Numbered from the stretch's first letter, positions 12,236 through 24,778 are shown. The stretch: 64,000 nt of DNA from Primula veris (GCA_963682055.1 OY821742.1:31653060-31717059); one strand, 5' to 3'. Notes: a model not told the origin generated them from the sequence alone. Made by a program: numbers and translations.

Positions 12236-12520
12236 AGGCCTCCTTTGATTGCGTCATTTGGATGTCGGGATTGGACTATTAGTCCGCTGAACCTCACGGA
12301 TGCTACGTTTGACAACGCAATTGCACTCGGTGACCAATTATGTGGTCTGAACATCAAATAATGCAAAAAATGTGTATTTCCAATATGATAGGGATGTGGT
12401 ATTAGGAATAGTAAAATCCCAGATATAGTACTTGTCCCGACCTTCTTTTCAAATCTGGTTTATAATACTACATGATTGTTAATACCGGGATTAATAATCC
12501 CGCAACCAAACGAGACTTGC
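12236..12520. mobile_element. MITE-like element with GGCCTC.TTTG.TTGCG ends
   Basis: The left end GCCTCCTTTGATTGCG and the right end CGCAACCAAACGAGAC are imperfect inverted repeats of the 'gcctcgtttggttgc' kind common in plant MITEs. The inner words GGGATTGGACTATTAGTCC and GGGATTAATAATCCC are also palindromic. I found no convincing target duplication, so the superfamily is left open. Confidence 0.5.
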
Positions 12521-13027
12521 TTGTATTAAACATTAACGTCATGTTTGTTTGTAACATAATATAAGAGTATATAGTTTATAACTATGTAATATTAGTGGGA
12601 TAGATAATAACATTACATAGACAATATACGTGTTATTAGTTATACATTCTTATTAGCATAAATTATAATTAGTACTATCACTTGTATAATATCAAATGCA
12701 ATTTGTGTAAACTAGCAAGTTATATAACATGGATCACACGATATTAATAATACTATAAGTATTACTATTGTTACCTTAAAAATCAACCTTCAAAAATTCA
12801 ACGTATTGATGTGAATATTACTAATCACATATTTCATGGGTTAGACCCACAACTTGCACACAACTCACATTCGTCATAGGCTAATAAAATACATATTTAT
12901 CCTTTCAAATATATATAAAATTCTATAATTTGATAAATCAAAATATGAATATTTAACATAATAAAAATTCAATCTACTAAAATCCAAATAAAAATATATA
13001 AGACATAAAAATAATATTATTCGAGAA
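12521..13027. other. AT-rich intergenic DNA upstream of the PPR frame
   Basis: No gene or clear promoter is seen. An in-frame TAA at 12989-12991 closes the PPR frame on its 5' side, and no in-frame ATG lies between it and 13028. Confidence 0.5.
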
Positions 13028-14407
13028 GTGCACCAAATACATGCCCACATTATCCGATCCGGGCTCGATCAAAGCCTCTTTCTTCTTGGCAAAATCGTAG
13101 CTTTTTTGGCCCTTTCTGACCAGAATTCGATGAGTTACGCTGTTTCGGTTTTCGAAAACGTCGAAAACCCAGATGGGTTTTTGTATAACACAATGATTAG
13201 ATGGTTTTCGAGGTCCGAAAAAGCTTTTCTTTACTATAAAAAGATGGTGGAATATGGTGGAATTGGGGATAGTTTTACATTGTCGTTTTTGCTTAAGGCG
13301 TGTGGACAGTTGAGGCTTGTTTGGTTGGCTAAGCAGTTTCATTGTAATGTTTTGAAAATTGGTTTTGGAAATCAGGTTTTTGTTAGGTGTGCGATGATTC
13401 ATATGTATGGAATGGTCGGCAAGGTTTGTATCCCACGGTGTTTGTTCGATGAAATGCCTCAACCGGGTTTGGTAGCTTGGAATATCATCATCGATTGTTG
13501 TGTACATTGTGGGCATTATAAAGAAGCTAGTGAGCTTTTTTATAAAATGATGACGTGGCGGGTTAAACCGGACGAGACCATTTTGGTTGTTACCTTAACG
13601 GGGTGTTCGGCGTTGGGTGATCTTGATTTTGGGAGATGGGTTCATTCGATCGTGAGGCGAGTTGGCCTTGTCGAAAGTGTGAAAGTGTGTAATGCTTTGA
13701 TCGATATGTATGCAAAATGTGGCGCTATGGGAGAAGCTTTTAGTACATTCGATAAAATGAGTAGGAGAGATATAGTGACGTGGAATAGTGTGATTTGTGC
13801 TTTAACAGATCACGGCGATGTAGAAGGAGCTTTATTGCTCTTTGATAGGTTGTTGAGGGATAATATTGAAAAGCCGAATGATGTTACCTTCTTAGTTGTT
13901 TTGTATGCTTGTAGCCATGGGGGTATGGTTGAGAAAGGAAAAATGTACTTCAATAGTATGATAAACGATTATCGTATATTACCGAGTATAAAGCACTATG
14001 GTTGTATGGTAGATTTATTGGGGAGAGCTGGTTTAGTGGATGAGGCGTATGAGTTTATAAAGGGTATGCCTATAAAAGGCAATGCTGTTGTATATAGGTC
14101 TTTGTTGGGTGCTTGTCGTTTACACGGGGATGTTGAACTTGGTGAAAAAGTTAGGTTGGGCCTCATGGAGTTAGAACCGGATCACAGTAGTGATTATGCT
14201 CTTATGGCGAATATGTATGGGAGCATGGGGAAGTGGGACGACATGGCTAGAGTGAGAAGAAATATGGGGAAAAGAGGAGTTCGAAAGCCCGAGCCTGGTA
14301 ATAGCTGGCATTCGTCATCCCAAGTTGAAGACAAATCTGTATTTAATCCAATTTACTTACGCCCCTTAATAGTAAGTCTCTATTTTATCAACATTATGGA
14401 CAAGTAA
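13028..14407 (+). CDS. PLS-class pentatricopeptide repeat protein, probably 5'-truncated
   Basis: An uninterrupted 459-codon frame of tandem PPR motifs, for example PDGFLYNTMIRWFSRSEKA, GLVAWNIIIDCC, VCNALIDMYAKCG and RDIVTWNSVICALTDHGD. It then has the usual E-domain stretch (HYGCMVDLLGRAGLVDEA, YRSLLGACRLHGDVELGE) and ends GVRKPEPGNSW followed by a non-homologous tail. Such proteins usually work in mitochondria or chloroplasts as RNA-binding editing or processing factors. The frame opens inside the typical QIHAHIIRSGLDQ segment with no ATG. The first in-frame ATG is at 13130 (residue 35) and an in-frame stop lies at 12989. The organelle-targeting N-terminus is therefore missing or on an unseen upstream exon. 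There is no DYW domain. It could be functional or a recently truncated copy. Confidence 0.8.
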   Translation: MHQIHAHIIRSGLDQSLFLLGKIVAFLALSDQNSMSYAVSVFENVENPDGFLYNTMIRWFSRSEKAFLYYKKMVEYGGIGDSFTLSFLLKACGQLRLVWLAKQFHCNVLKIGFGNQVFVRCAMIHMYGMVGKVCIPRCLFDEMPQPGLVAWNIIIDCCVHCGHYKEASELFYKMMTWRVKPDETILVVTLTGCSALGDLDFGRWVHSIVRRVGLVESVKVCNALIDMYAKCGAMGEAFSTFDKMSRRDIVTWNSVICALTDHGDVEGALLLFDRLLRDNIEKPNDVTFLVVLYACSHGGMVEKGKMYFNSMINDYRILPSIKHYGCMVDLLGRAGLVDEAYEFIKGMPIKGNAVVYRSLLGACRLHGDVELGEKVRLGLMELEPDHSSDYALMANMYGSMGKWDDMARVRRNMGKRGVRKPEPGNSWHSSSQVEDKSVFNPIYLRPLIVSLYFINIMDK

Positions 14408-16685
14408 CAATAGAACGTAAATCAAGATTCTAATAAGGTCACACTTACAAGCATGATTTAATCATCTCAGATGCGTAAAGAATGTAACAAGGTACAACTT
14501 TTCTCCTTTCACATTTTTAGCTGGTTAGTGGTTACTAATATTTGATAAATTAAACTTAAGTTAGTTAGGTTACTCTGTCCGCTTTGTTATCCTGCCAAAA
14601 TTTTAGTATCATCGCCAATTTTTACTTGTACATTTTTGCACTAAAACTTAGGCAATCAGCTATAGTTAACTAAACTTGAGCGAGCTAAAGTAATGTTTCA
14701 TTTTGTTGTCCTGCCGCTTCTTAGTTTCATTACGAATCTTCACTTTCGTGAATCCTGACTATGGTTCGGTTGGTACAAAGAACACATGATGAGCATGTAA
14801 CTTACTAATAAATCGATGATCAATGCCCCCTGCATTTCTTCAAACAGTATTTCATTGTTATATAACACTATTGCTGAATTCAGTAAATGTACAATAGAAG
14901 AGATGAAATCCATAAGCGGTCAAACGAGGAGATAAAGAGAAAGTTAGGTTTACAAATGATAGGGATTATATATACAAAGCATATGTTTTCGGTGTTAATA
15001 AGGGTGCGACAACATATGAAGCGTTGTATTGTTTGCTTGGTAAAATAGATATGTTTTCTCTTTCTGTCTCTTTTGGTATGTGTAGGAGCTTGTTCAAAGG
15101 TATAAAAAATGTTTTTTTTCTTCAATTTGTATTGTTTACTTGATCAGGTTTTAGATGTATATATAGATACGAAGTTTAATTGCATGCTTGTTTAGATATA
15201 TGTGGAATTGTTAATTACTTTGAGTTATGTCTAGATATGAAGTCATAAGAATGCATGTGTATTCTAAAAATATGAGAAGTATAGATGTATGAAGTAGATG
15301 GCATGAGATCCTATATAAAATCCTGTATTTAGCTTAAAGTATTCAGTTGATTGTAAGTATATCATTACAGATGCGAAGTTTAACTGCGAGCTTGATGCAT
15401 ATGAAATTGCTGAAATTATACTTATTTTGTTTTATATTAAGATATGAAGTCGTAAACTGTACTTTCTTTTCTCTGAAAATCTTGATTCTCATGAATTTTT
15501 TTTACGAAACAGATGAAATCATATCATCAATCAAACCGTGTACTTAGTTTGTTTTATTCAATTGCTTATAAGTTATTTAAGATACTAAGTGTCATATGTT
15601 TTATGAAAATCATTTTAAATTTGTGAACGAGATTAAATAAGATTTCCAAAGCAAGTTAAAAAGTTAAAAAACACGAAAACTATAGAATATTTATAATTTA
15701 CTTTAGCTTAAAAACACAGGGTCTGTTTTAAATCCCTTGATATACCATTATTCGGAGCAGGTCACATCTGGGAGGGGGTAGAGTACTAACCTCTTCTACT
15801 ACCAATCTTTAGGTTCAAAAAGTGATCAGTTCTAAATGCTAGATTAGATCCGTCAAACGGACGCAGAGGTTTTTTGATTTTTTAAATTCTTATTTATATA
15901 CTTAGTTGCATACTAACCTATTTTTGTTTTTTTCCCTTTATACATACAAACCCAGTATCATCGTCTACCTTCTTTTTCTCCTGGGTGTTACGTTCTTGGT
16001 TATACTTTTATTTCCTATATGCTTACCAACAAAAGAGTAGTAGCTTCAAAGTTTACCATGTTCTACTTTAGAACTAATGAAAATAAGGGAGAACATGATC
16101 TAACGATATGAGTTTTATACCACAGGATTTGATTTGAATGGCTATTTCAAAACATTCTTATGAATCCACATTCAGTAGGGGGATAGAGTGATAACATATT
16201 CTTATTACTATTTCTGTATGTACGAAATGTGATCTATACTAAATCTAAATGCTGGATTAGACCCGTTATAGAGATACCAGCAATACGCATCGTTGACCTT
16301 CTTTTTCCTAATGATACACTAATTGGTTCTCATTGTGTTTTCCTCCAGTTATTTTTAGGTTCTTGGTACTTTTTCAAAAGCAGTTCTTACTTTGAAATAT
16401 TTCAAGTTTTCTTTAAGCTAGTGAAAGTCGAAATTTGAAATTGCAGACAAGATTTTGAGTGTGTACTAAACTCTTCTATTGCCATTTTCTGTTTGTAGTA
16501 TGTACAAAACGTATTTTGTATTAAAAGCTGGATTAGAACCATCATACAAGTACAAATAATTTTCACGGGTTACCTCCTTCCCCACTAAACATAATCACCT
16601 AATAATCGATCTTCATTAGCCTCCTTCCTTTTCATATAAACTTACTAATCAACTATCATACGATACCTTATTTTCTCTGCAGTAA
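14408..16685. other. Intergenic with diverged local duplications
   Basis: No gene is recognised. Related phrases recur at about 15820-15850, 16220-16265 and 16500-16540 (a GTACAAAAxGT..TCTAAATGCTGGATTAGACCC-like word). Also recurring, at about 15160-15280 and 15370-15450, is a GATGCGAAGTTTAA.TGC..GCTTG / AGATATGAAGTC word. These look like old duplicated non-coding DNA. The 3' part is immediately upstream of the PAF1-like exon 1 and may hold its former promoter. Confidence 0.4.
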
Positions 16686-17259
16686 ATGTCGTCCTACAGG
16701 CCATTTCCGTGCCCTCCACAGTCACAATATTCTCCTCGACAAAAACAGAATCCCCCAACGCTGCCGCCACATCTACAGATGCCGTCACTATTACAACCAC
16801 CAGTGCCCCACACCTGGGATTACAGGGTTGAACTGATGGTGCATAATTTCCAAAATTATACAAATAATGCACCATACCACCTCATATGTTTTAGCAACAT
16901 CCCCAATACTCCCCTTTCAACCCTCAACTATCCCTTCCTCTCTCTCTCCCACCCAAGTACTCTCATCCCCCCTCCTCCACTGGAATTTCCATGCCCACCT
17001 CCCCAGAGTTCCCATGCCTAGCATTTCTAACTTCTGTGAAAGAGAATTGCCGACGTAGAAAATTGAGAAGGTTCGAAAATCATGAACCTGGGATTTTAAA
17101 TCATGGGAAACCACCAAAGCCCCAGATGAGAAAAGAAACATGGTCATTATAAGGAGAAGGTTTATGTATCTAAGTGAGAGGACTTCTCCAGTTATGGGTA
17201 GAGAGAGGATAGAAAACCGGCTCAGGAAGCCAGCGTTCTCAGTGTGCAAGATGAAATAG
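16686..17259 (+). pseudogene. PAF1/ELF7-like exon 1, frameshifted
   Basis: The exon starts MSSYRPFPCPPQSQYSP, the usual Pro/Gln-rich N-terminus of plant PAF1 (ELF7 in Arabidopsis), and continues through TWDYR and NYTNNAP. After that the ancestral frame is lost: the homologous reading moves to another frame by about 16885 and meets a TAG. The exon end is still recognisable as ERTSPVMG, then frame-shifted IENRLRKPAFSVCKMK (17185-17256), matching the conserved segment before the first intron. The donor region AAATAG/GTACAT puts a stop at the junction unless splicing moved. PAF1 is the scaffold of the Paf1 complex, which travels with RNA polymerase II and promotes histone modification. In plants its loss causes early flowering. 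This exon cannot encode the full N-terminus. Confidence 0.82.
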
Positions 17260-19874
17260 GTACATTGTCACTACGCTTTCTTTATACGAAGTATATTTTT
17301 GCCATTTAAGTTTCCTTGGTTTTTTTCCCTTTACATCGTTTTTATGCTTTAATATGTAGAATAGTGACCAAGTCTGGTTTAGGTTGATGGGTAGTCTGTG
17401 TGGATACTGCAACTTGTAGAGAGTTATTATATTATTTGGCAGATCTTTATTTTTATTAGTGACTTTTCCCTTCCTCATAGGCTCTCTTTACTTTGTTGAG
17501 AATATTATACGTTTCTATGCATTGTCCACACAAGGGAAAGGAAAGGAGGTTTTGGTGGTTACTTCTTATCAGTTATTTGACAGGAGCATAGTTTAGTTTT
17601 TACAGACGAGAGCCTGAATTATTTTTTATTGTGGTTGGTAAATGCCTCCCTTTTTTCGAAGTTTTAGAAATTTTCTAGCTCTACCTTTCTTTCTTCTGGT
17701 CTCTAGTTTTAGATTCTTTCTGTTTATGATAGTCAGGGATCATAAACTGTAGTGTATAATAAAAACGTGCGTGGCTGTGATTCATCAAGTTAGATACTGG
17801 TTACATTATAAAGAAAGAATTACGGTAGAATTATCCTAGAAAAATCTATGATCTTAGTTTTCCTACCAAGTCCAACTTAGGAATGTAGTACAACGATATC
17901 TTCTGAGTCAGCAATCCTCACGCTTTAAACTATTTGGTCCAACTGTCCAAGTAAGAATTAACTAATTTAAGTTTCAGAAAGGTTGATGACCGAGATGAAA
18001 ATGCCAATATAAGTGAAATGATAGAGTTACGACCACCTATGTAATGTAGCACGGGTAAGGAAAAGTGGCCTAAATGCGTCGTGACTAGGACACGTCTACT
18101 CTGGCAATATACAAAATAAAAGAAACGTTTAACAAGAGATTTTGATGTTATATTGTGAATAAATAGTTATATATTCTTTGGAGAATTTTGTACCTAATAT
18201 TTTACTAGTTTATCATTTTTGGTCCGCGTATTGCACTATAATCACATTTGATGTCATTCCAGATCTAGATTTGGATGCATGTCTATCGGTATCTGTGCCT
18301 GTACTGTGAACTGTTCGTGTTTTCTAGCTCGCGACGTATATACTTGTGAAACTCAAGATACACATTTAAGTTATGAGAAAAAAAAATTCATCTAGATAGG
18401 ATAGATTTAGTTATAAGTTGAGATTTCTCTTTTTTAATATAGTATATCAATGCAACCGATGTACTCCATCTTGGAAATAATCCTTTTTATTGTTTTCTCG
18501 GAGTATGGATAATGACATTGTGTAGTAATTGATCACAATTTATGTCTGGTCTTATCTATTCAGAATTGCTAACATGGAAATCAATAATGCGTGTTAAGTC
18601 TATTATCTTTAAACAACTGTCATTACACAAATTTGCGAGTAAACGTGATATTCCATTTATTTCCCTTTAATTTTATAACTATTATGCATAAATGTATGTA
18701 GAAGGTAGCATTCTTTTCAGTAAACTGCATTAAATTTGTTACCATGGGCCTGGTGATGTACACGAATTTGCATTGTATCGAATTCATTTTGGTCAACTCA
18801 AAGGAAAATTGCATTTAGTTAGTCACCTAAAAGGAGTATTGAATCCATTATATATTAAGAGGCCTATCTATATTTTTATTTATTTCCATATAAGAATTTG
18901 CATCTTGTTGAATTTTTCAGTATAAAAGAAAGCAAGGGTTGTCATCTTCTTCATCCCGAAGCTTCACTGTTGAATAAACTTTTGAAAGTTATTTGACAGA
19001 TGGATCTATCAAAACTGAGAGGAAAAAACAATATACCCTTCAGGTACTTATGTCTATGACTGAAGGGTGGGACTTTGGACGATGACAATGATCTTTCTTT
19101 TAAAAAGAAACAGATTTGTTTGCATGATGATCGTTTTTACATTGAGTTCTTGTTTAATTTTACGATTCTTGTTAACTTTAATCATATTCTAGTAGTGTTG
19201 CATTCATCTGTGTTATGTGTCTTTTTAGTGATGATTATACATATTTTGGTTTCCCAAGATTTGGGGTCTCAAGAAGTTTGAAACCATGATTGGGGTATCG
19301 ATCATTGCAACGTTGTTTTTCTCACTTTTTGGTCTAGTATAGGTTCTAAGTTATACATTTGTAAGGCATGAATGATAACATATTTACGCTTATTTGGAAG
19401 TTTTTTCTGACTAGATGTAATTGTTTATATCTCTGATAGTGCTGCTATGCCCGCCTGTGTAAAAAAGAATACAGATGCCTCACAATATTGATGGGATAGT
19501 TATAGTACAATGTCAAATAAAGTAAAACATTAGTAAAAGAACAACGTTGATTGATTTCCATTTCTTATTTCTACCAGTGGCGGTCATAAATACTCAACAT
19601 TAGTAAAAGACCAACTTCTATCTGCTTTACTGGGGGTTGTCATTTAAATAATCTGCCATTGATAGTATTCAGGAATGGGGAATGAAATATATGTCAAAAA
19701 CTTTTTGAACCTTTGTCTTGGCAGATTTATTTCCTGGATCCAAGCTTTCCTTCAATAGGAACATAAACTACTTTTGCAATATATGGAACATTCTATATCA
19801 CGGATATGTGCAAATGTGTGTTTAATCTATTGTTTTTGATGCTTATTCTATCTAATATTCTTTTTCCTCTGTAG
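17260..19874. other. Large first intron of the PAF1-like pseudogene
   Basis: AT-rich, with no exon-like block recognised. The acceptor TTTTTCCTCTGTAG lies at 19861-19874. The region 18920-19050 is slightly richer in G and C but shows no homology I know. Confidence 0.5.
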
Positions 19875-22800
19875 ATTTCGGAATGAGTTCCCAGATATTA
19901 CTGGAGAGTTGGAGATCTTGCCTTTGAAAAGAAACCCAGAAAGGTAAGTTATTTTCAAGTAACTCTTTAGTTAAGGGTCATGCTGATTTGATTAACCATC
20001 TGGACCAGTCGCAAAGTCTGTATCCGATTTTTTAATTATTTGTCTGTTTCTTCAGGGAAAGCAAAATAAGAGAGATAGAGGCTTCATTCGAGGCATGCAA
20101 ATCGCTGCCTGTTCATGCAGCCAACAAAGAGCTACAGCCTATAGAAGTTATTCCCCTGCTTCCTGATTTTGAGAGGTATCCAACTTTCTTTTATAATGTG
20201 TAGTTGGAACCCATATGGATGTTTAGTTCGATTGATGCCTTTAAGGTATCTGTATGTAACAGTAACATAGCTCTGTGATTAAAGGGTCTATTTAAGAGAC
20301 TAAATTTCATTTTTTACTCGAGTACTAACCATATTTCAGGTTGTCTCCGTCTGGCTCCTACTGCAGTGTTTTTTTTCCTTTATTAGTATATGACGTCCTT
20401 GCGGCAAAAATTATTATCAAGTCGCCTCAACTTAGTCTTAATTTACTATCTAAAGTAATCCCTTGTTAGTTTAAAATAAGTGGATTCACAAAGTTTCACA
20501 ACCTTAAGGAAGTGCAACACTGTTTTTCTCACAATTTGAGTTTGCAATAAAGTGCATTTGCACATTTTAGGATGTCTGAGACGTAGGGTGTCATGGTCGG
20601 TAGTTTATGTAATGTTCTCAATCGTTATGACAATGCATATCTGATGGACATGTAACTTCTATTTCCTGCTGCTTTTAAAACGCCTTACGAATTGGTTGCA
20701 GCTTTATGAACCATTACATGTGAGAAATGGTGTTTTCACAAACTTGGTATCAGATATGGTGGATATAACTTCTCAGCATTAAAACGTGCTCACAGTTTCA
20801 TCATAGCTTTATTTAGTCGTCATAGTATTCTTATTTTCCATTTTGCCAAAAACCGTTTCCAGAAGGCTAACCTGTATATGTTACAAACACTAATTGTTTT
20901 ATCACCTCTTCGTTGCTTCATAACAGATCTCATGAGTCATGATTTTTGTCTACTTTCTTATTTGGATCTGAGCTTGTTTCAAAATGCTTTGGTTTTTACA
21001 GGGTTAATGATCAATTTGTAGTTGCTACCTTTGATAGCAATCCAACTGCGGACTCAGAGACCTATAACAAGTTGGACAAATCTGTTCGTGAAGCTTGTGA
21101 ATCCAAGGTAGCACTATAAATAACAGTGTTTTAAAAAGCACTAAGTTGATCAAAGCGTTTTTATGAGACATACGCTTAAAGCGCTAAAAGCGTAGCTTTG
21201 AAGCGTAAAGCGTAAACTTTTTATAGTATAAAAATATACCTGTTAGAAATATCTAAAAAATATACATGTTTAATATATATTTTGAAAACATCATTTAACG
21301 ATTTTCTATATAAAAAAAAAATTGAAATATTTCATAAATAGCAAAAAACATACGGATTTAAGTCTTTTAGTACTTAAACTTTCAAATGTTGTAGTTCGTC
21401 AAAATGAGCGATTAAGTATCACTAGCAAAGGTGATAGAATTTGTTAGGAATTATGTTTTTCGTGAAATTGCTAACCTTAAATCAATGTCGTTTTCGTAGT
21501 TTTTTGGACAAATAATAATTAAAAAACTACAATTCCTGAAAAAGCGCAAAAAGCGTGATAAAAGCACAAAAAGCGCACTAATAGCGTTTTACCAGCCAAA
21601 AAGCGAAAAAGCGAAAAAGCGTAGGCATTTTTTTTTTTTAGAAAAGAGCTTTATCGAGCTTTTAGCGCTTTAAAGCGCGCTTTTTAAAACACTGATAAAT
21701 AACAATCTTAATTTGACATTTCATTAATCTATATTTGGGTTATCAACATAGCCGTAGGGAAAAGTATAAGAAGTCCTTGTCAATTTTTTTTCTTGTAACC
21801 ATAAATTATGGTCTTAATCTCATCCTTTGTTTTCTTTAGCTTTATGTAGACTTTAAGTTGGAGTCCGTAATGGAATCGGAAACCTGATTTTTATCCACAT
21901 CTTCTTCATTTTTGATAAATTTCATATTTATATTATTTGGTAACTGGGAGTGGTCATACATGCCTAATTGTGTTTCTTAATCCCCTGCAGGCTATCCTGA
22001 AAAGCTGTGTCCTAGAAGACTCAGAAACAGCTGGTATAGAGAAGTTTTTAGCTTATTTAGCCCCACTACCTGATGAGGTAGGTGTTGTATGTCCAAGCCT
22101 TTATTTTTCTGTAGTTGTTGATGAAATATAAATGTGAAAAATGAGTAGTTGAAATACCTTGTGGTAGCAAGCTATAAAGAGTATGCGGTGGCTCTAATTT
22201 ATCTTATAATTTTTGTTTTCAAATATTGACATCTTCGTATGTAAGAAAGTTAATCGGCTAAAATTGACAAGAATATTTGGTCATTACTGATTAGCACAAG
22301 TTTTCCTCATTTCTCTCCGCACATTAATATAACACCCTATTGGCATTGTTGACAGATGAAGAATATGAACAATGAAGAAGAAGATGTCTCATACTCGTGG
22401 GTTCGTGAGTACAACAACGATGTACGTGTCTTGTCCAGTTGTCCTTTTCTAAACCTAAGAGAGTTTTTTTTTTCAACTGCTAAGAGAAGTTTTGTACTTT
22501 TGTCTCAACAGGTCATACATGGTGATGATGATAACCCTAAATCATACATTGTATCATTTGATAGCAATGAAGCACGCTATGCGGTACTTGTTAAAGTTTT
22601 TTTTCTTTGAGAGATTATTTACATGCTACTGTTAAAAAAAAATAAATTAAAATTGGTGTTTGCTGATAACCACTTGATGCAGCCTGTGCCAACTAAGCTG
22701 AAAATGAGAGAAAAGAAGGCGAGTAAAAGAACATCTTCAGAAGTGATTGTTAGGCGTCGACCAATTGTGGTATGGTAGTATTGTTAGCTTTACATTTCTT

Positions 22801-23009
22801 TTCTTTTACTTCGTTCTTAATGATGGGTAAAGCTATACGGTGAAAACTTTTTATAGAAGCTTATGTGAAGCTGACTGGAGAACAAACACCATAATGGTAT
22901 CACATATTACTGATGGTATTTCTCGGACTTAAAAATAATGTTATAACAATATCAAACTTTTTTCTGCTAGGAAACTGCTGTTTCTGCCTTTCTGGAAGAG
23001 AATGACTAG
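19875..23009 (+). pseudogene. PAF1/ELF7-like exons 2-9, central exons deleted
   Basis: Eight exons with GT-AG borders and matching phases: 19875-19943, 20056-20175, 21002-21107, 21991-22077, 22356-22421, 22512-22583, 22683-22769, 22971-23009. They encode FRNEFPDITGELEILPLKR, then ESKIREIEASFEACKS, QFVVATFDSNPTADSETY, FLAYLAPLPDE, VSYSWVREY, YIVSFDSNEARYAPVPTKL and VIVRRRPIV, all conserved Paf1 domain segments. Exon 2 runs straight into exon 3 across an intron of only 112 bp. The roughly 110-residue block normally between them in plant PAF1 (with KYTITSLEKM and GVSWLVKTQYIS-type motifs) is therefore absent from the DNA. Both flanking introns are phase 2, so the fusion stays in frame. The frame ends early at TAG 23007-23009, without the long acidic tail. 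About 214 residues could be made if exon 1 were bypassed. Confidence 0.85.
21116..21702. mobile_element. hAT-type MITE inside a PAF1-like intron
   Basis: The element spans 21124-21694 (571 bp). Its ends are CAGTGTTTTAAAAAGC and GCTTTTTAAAACACTG, perfect 16-bp inverted repeats. ATAAATAA is duplicated exactly at 21116-21123 and 21695-21702. The subterminal zones are packed with AAGCG/CGCTT words. No ORF is present. It starts 16 bp after the splice donor of the exon ending at 21107. Confidence 0.95.
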
Positions 23010-24345
23010 ATAAACCAGCAAAAGGACATGGATGAATCCGCTGATGCAGAGATGAACGATCCATCTGACTGGCAGTTTTTTTTTCCTTTTCTTTTTTTCT
23101 TATCGTTAAAAATATCAGAAAACTTATATAGGATAATAAGCACCCAAAAAAGGGAAGGTGTATTATAGTATAGAGGCTCTAAAGTTCAAAAAGTAGTCTC
23201 ATGAGAGTTTCATTTCAAAACCCGAGTGATTGTTATGTGTATTTCTGTGGTTATATTGCACATACCTTTGTGTGCCGATGCAATCTTCATTATAGACTTA
23301 TAAGTGTTTAAGGTTTTCGAGCTGAATTTTTTTTGCTAGTTATTCTTAGTTTGGATTAAAAAAATTACTAATTGAAATTTACTTTCCACTAGAAACGGCG
23401 TAATCGGAACAAGATATGCATAAGCAAAACCTAATTAGAACTTGTTTGGTTGCATCATAAAATGATCGATTCATCCCTATACAAAATTCTATCGTCATAT
23501 CAGTACAATCAGCAGAAAACTAACCAAACTGGCATTACCAATGCGTACCATTAAAGCGCTTAGTGTGCAAACTTGCCCCAGCTGAAAGGCCATGCAAAGA
23601 AATCTCAGCTCCTTGTTCCAATTCTTCCAACCCATGACCTGTTTCGTTTTGCTCGTCAGGCACGTATTCCCAAAAAATGAAGGCCTGCAGTGTCAGACAA
23701 AGATGATCTGGAAAATAACGCTCGTCATAATTATAACAGAATCCCCACATAGGCTACGGCCGATGCTGGCCAAGCCAGCAGAATGACCCAACGTGCCCTC
23801 GACCCCACAAAAAAATCCGACGTACCCATTTTCATTTTGAGCTCGCATTCGCCTTCAAACTTTGAATTTTCGTATTAAATTTCCCCCTAAATTAACTATG
23901 TCATTTGAAGTATTTGTTCCTTGGGCCTGTACCTCATACGATTTTTTTTTTTCCGTTTAAACCTCCCAACCCCACCCGTTAATGCGATTTACTGCCACGA
24001 CGAACACTTTTCAATAATTTTCCAAAAGTCACATAAATATTCCTCATAAGTTCCCGTCTATTATAGGCTGGTTAACGCCTCATCAAAGTCCTCAAAACCG
24101 TATGGGCCAAAATTGTGCATAATCCCTTTTCCGAGACAACTCCACAAAATTTCTATCTTTCTATTATTTTCAGCATACCATTGCCACCATTGGTTTGCTT
24201 CGGGTTGAGATAAAACAACCCAATCTCAACCCTTTGATCCCTTCTTATCTTTTTTATTCAAAATAAATAAATGACAAACGATATCTAGCAGCTAACATTC
24301 ACATCATCTCCATTAAATTTGAGAAAATTCATGTTGGCTTTATCT
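23010..24345. other. Intergenic, no gene recognised
   Basis: This holds the former 3' region of the PAF1-like locus. A 71-codon minus-strand frame at 23535-23750 has protein-like composition but no family I know. I leave it unannotated. Confidence 0.4.
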
Positions 24346-24642
24346 CTAGTTCATCGCACATGCTCCCTCCATCCGAATCCTCCGAATGAGACTCATCACC
24401 AATACAAACATTTTCCCCATATGAACTAGAGTTTTTTGAAAAATCCTCACATGAAGATCTAAAAGACGATGACCCCGTTGCTGGCCTCGCCGCCCCTCCC
24501 TTTGACGGTACCCATTGTCGTGGCCATCACGTAGATGGGACCCACTCCGTCGCTCTATGTCCTCACCATGCCGCTTGCGAATTGTCGTAGACCGATTAGG
24601 GTTATGTTTTTGTTGGTTGTCAGCATGTTTGCCCAGACTCAC
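24346..24642 (-). pseudogene. Unrecognised coding-like fragment with one frameshift
   Basis: The minus-strand frame begins SLGKHADNQQKHNPNRS and runs through basic RRSGSHLRDGHDNGYRQREG. Near 24485 a different frame becomes more protein-like, reading SSSFRSSCEDFSKNSSSYG and ending DESHSEDSDGGSMCDELEIK with a stop near 24331. Together this looks like the Ser/acidic C-terminus of a real protein with one indel. I do not recognise the family. It borders the A-rich arm of the minisatellite element. Confidence 0.3.
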
Positions 24643-24778
24643 TAATTTTTTTTTTGTCTTGCAAATTAATTGAATTAATTTGAATCTCTCGTGATTAGTC
24701 GGTGTAGAAAAAACTAGTGTAAATTTTGGATTCTTATATTATTTACAACCCACTAAGTATTGATCCATTTTTCATAAC

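Noticed and set aside
12977..13516. 179-codon minus-strand frame
   Set aside because: Antisense to the PPR gene, with random composition at its ends.
23535..23750. Minus-strand frame with protein-like composition
   Set aside because: No family, no splice partners and no support beyond length.
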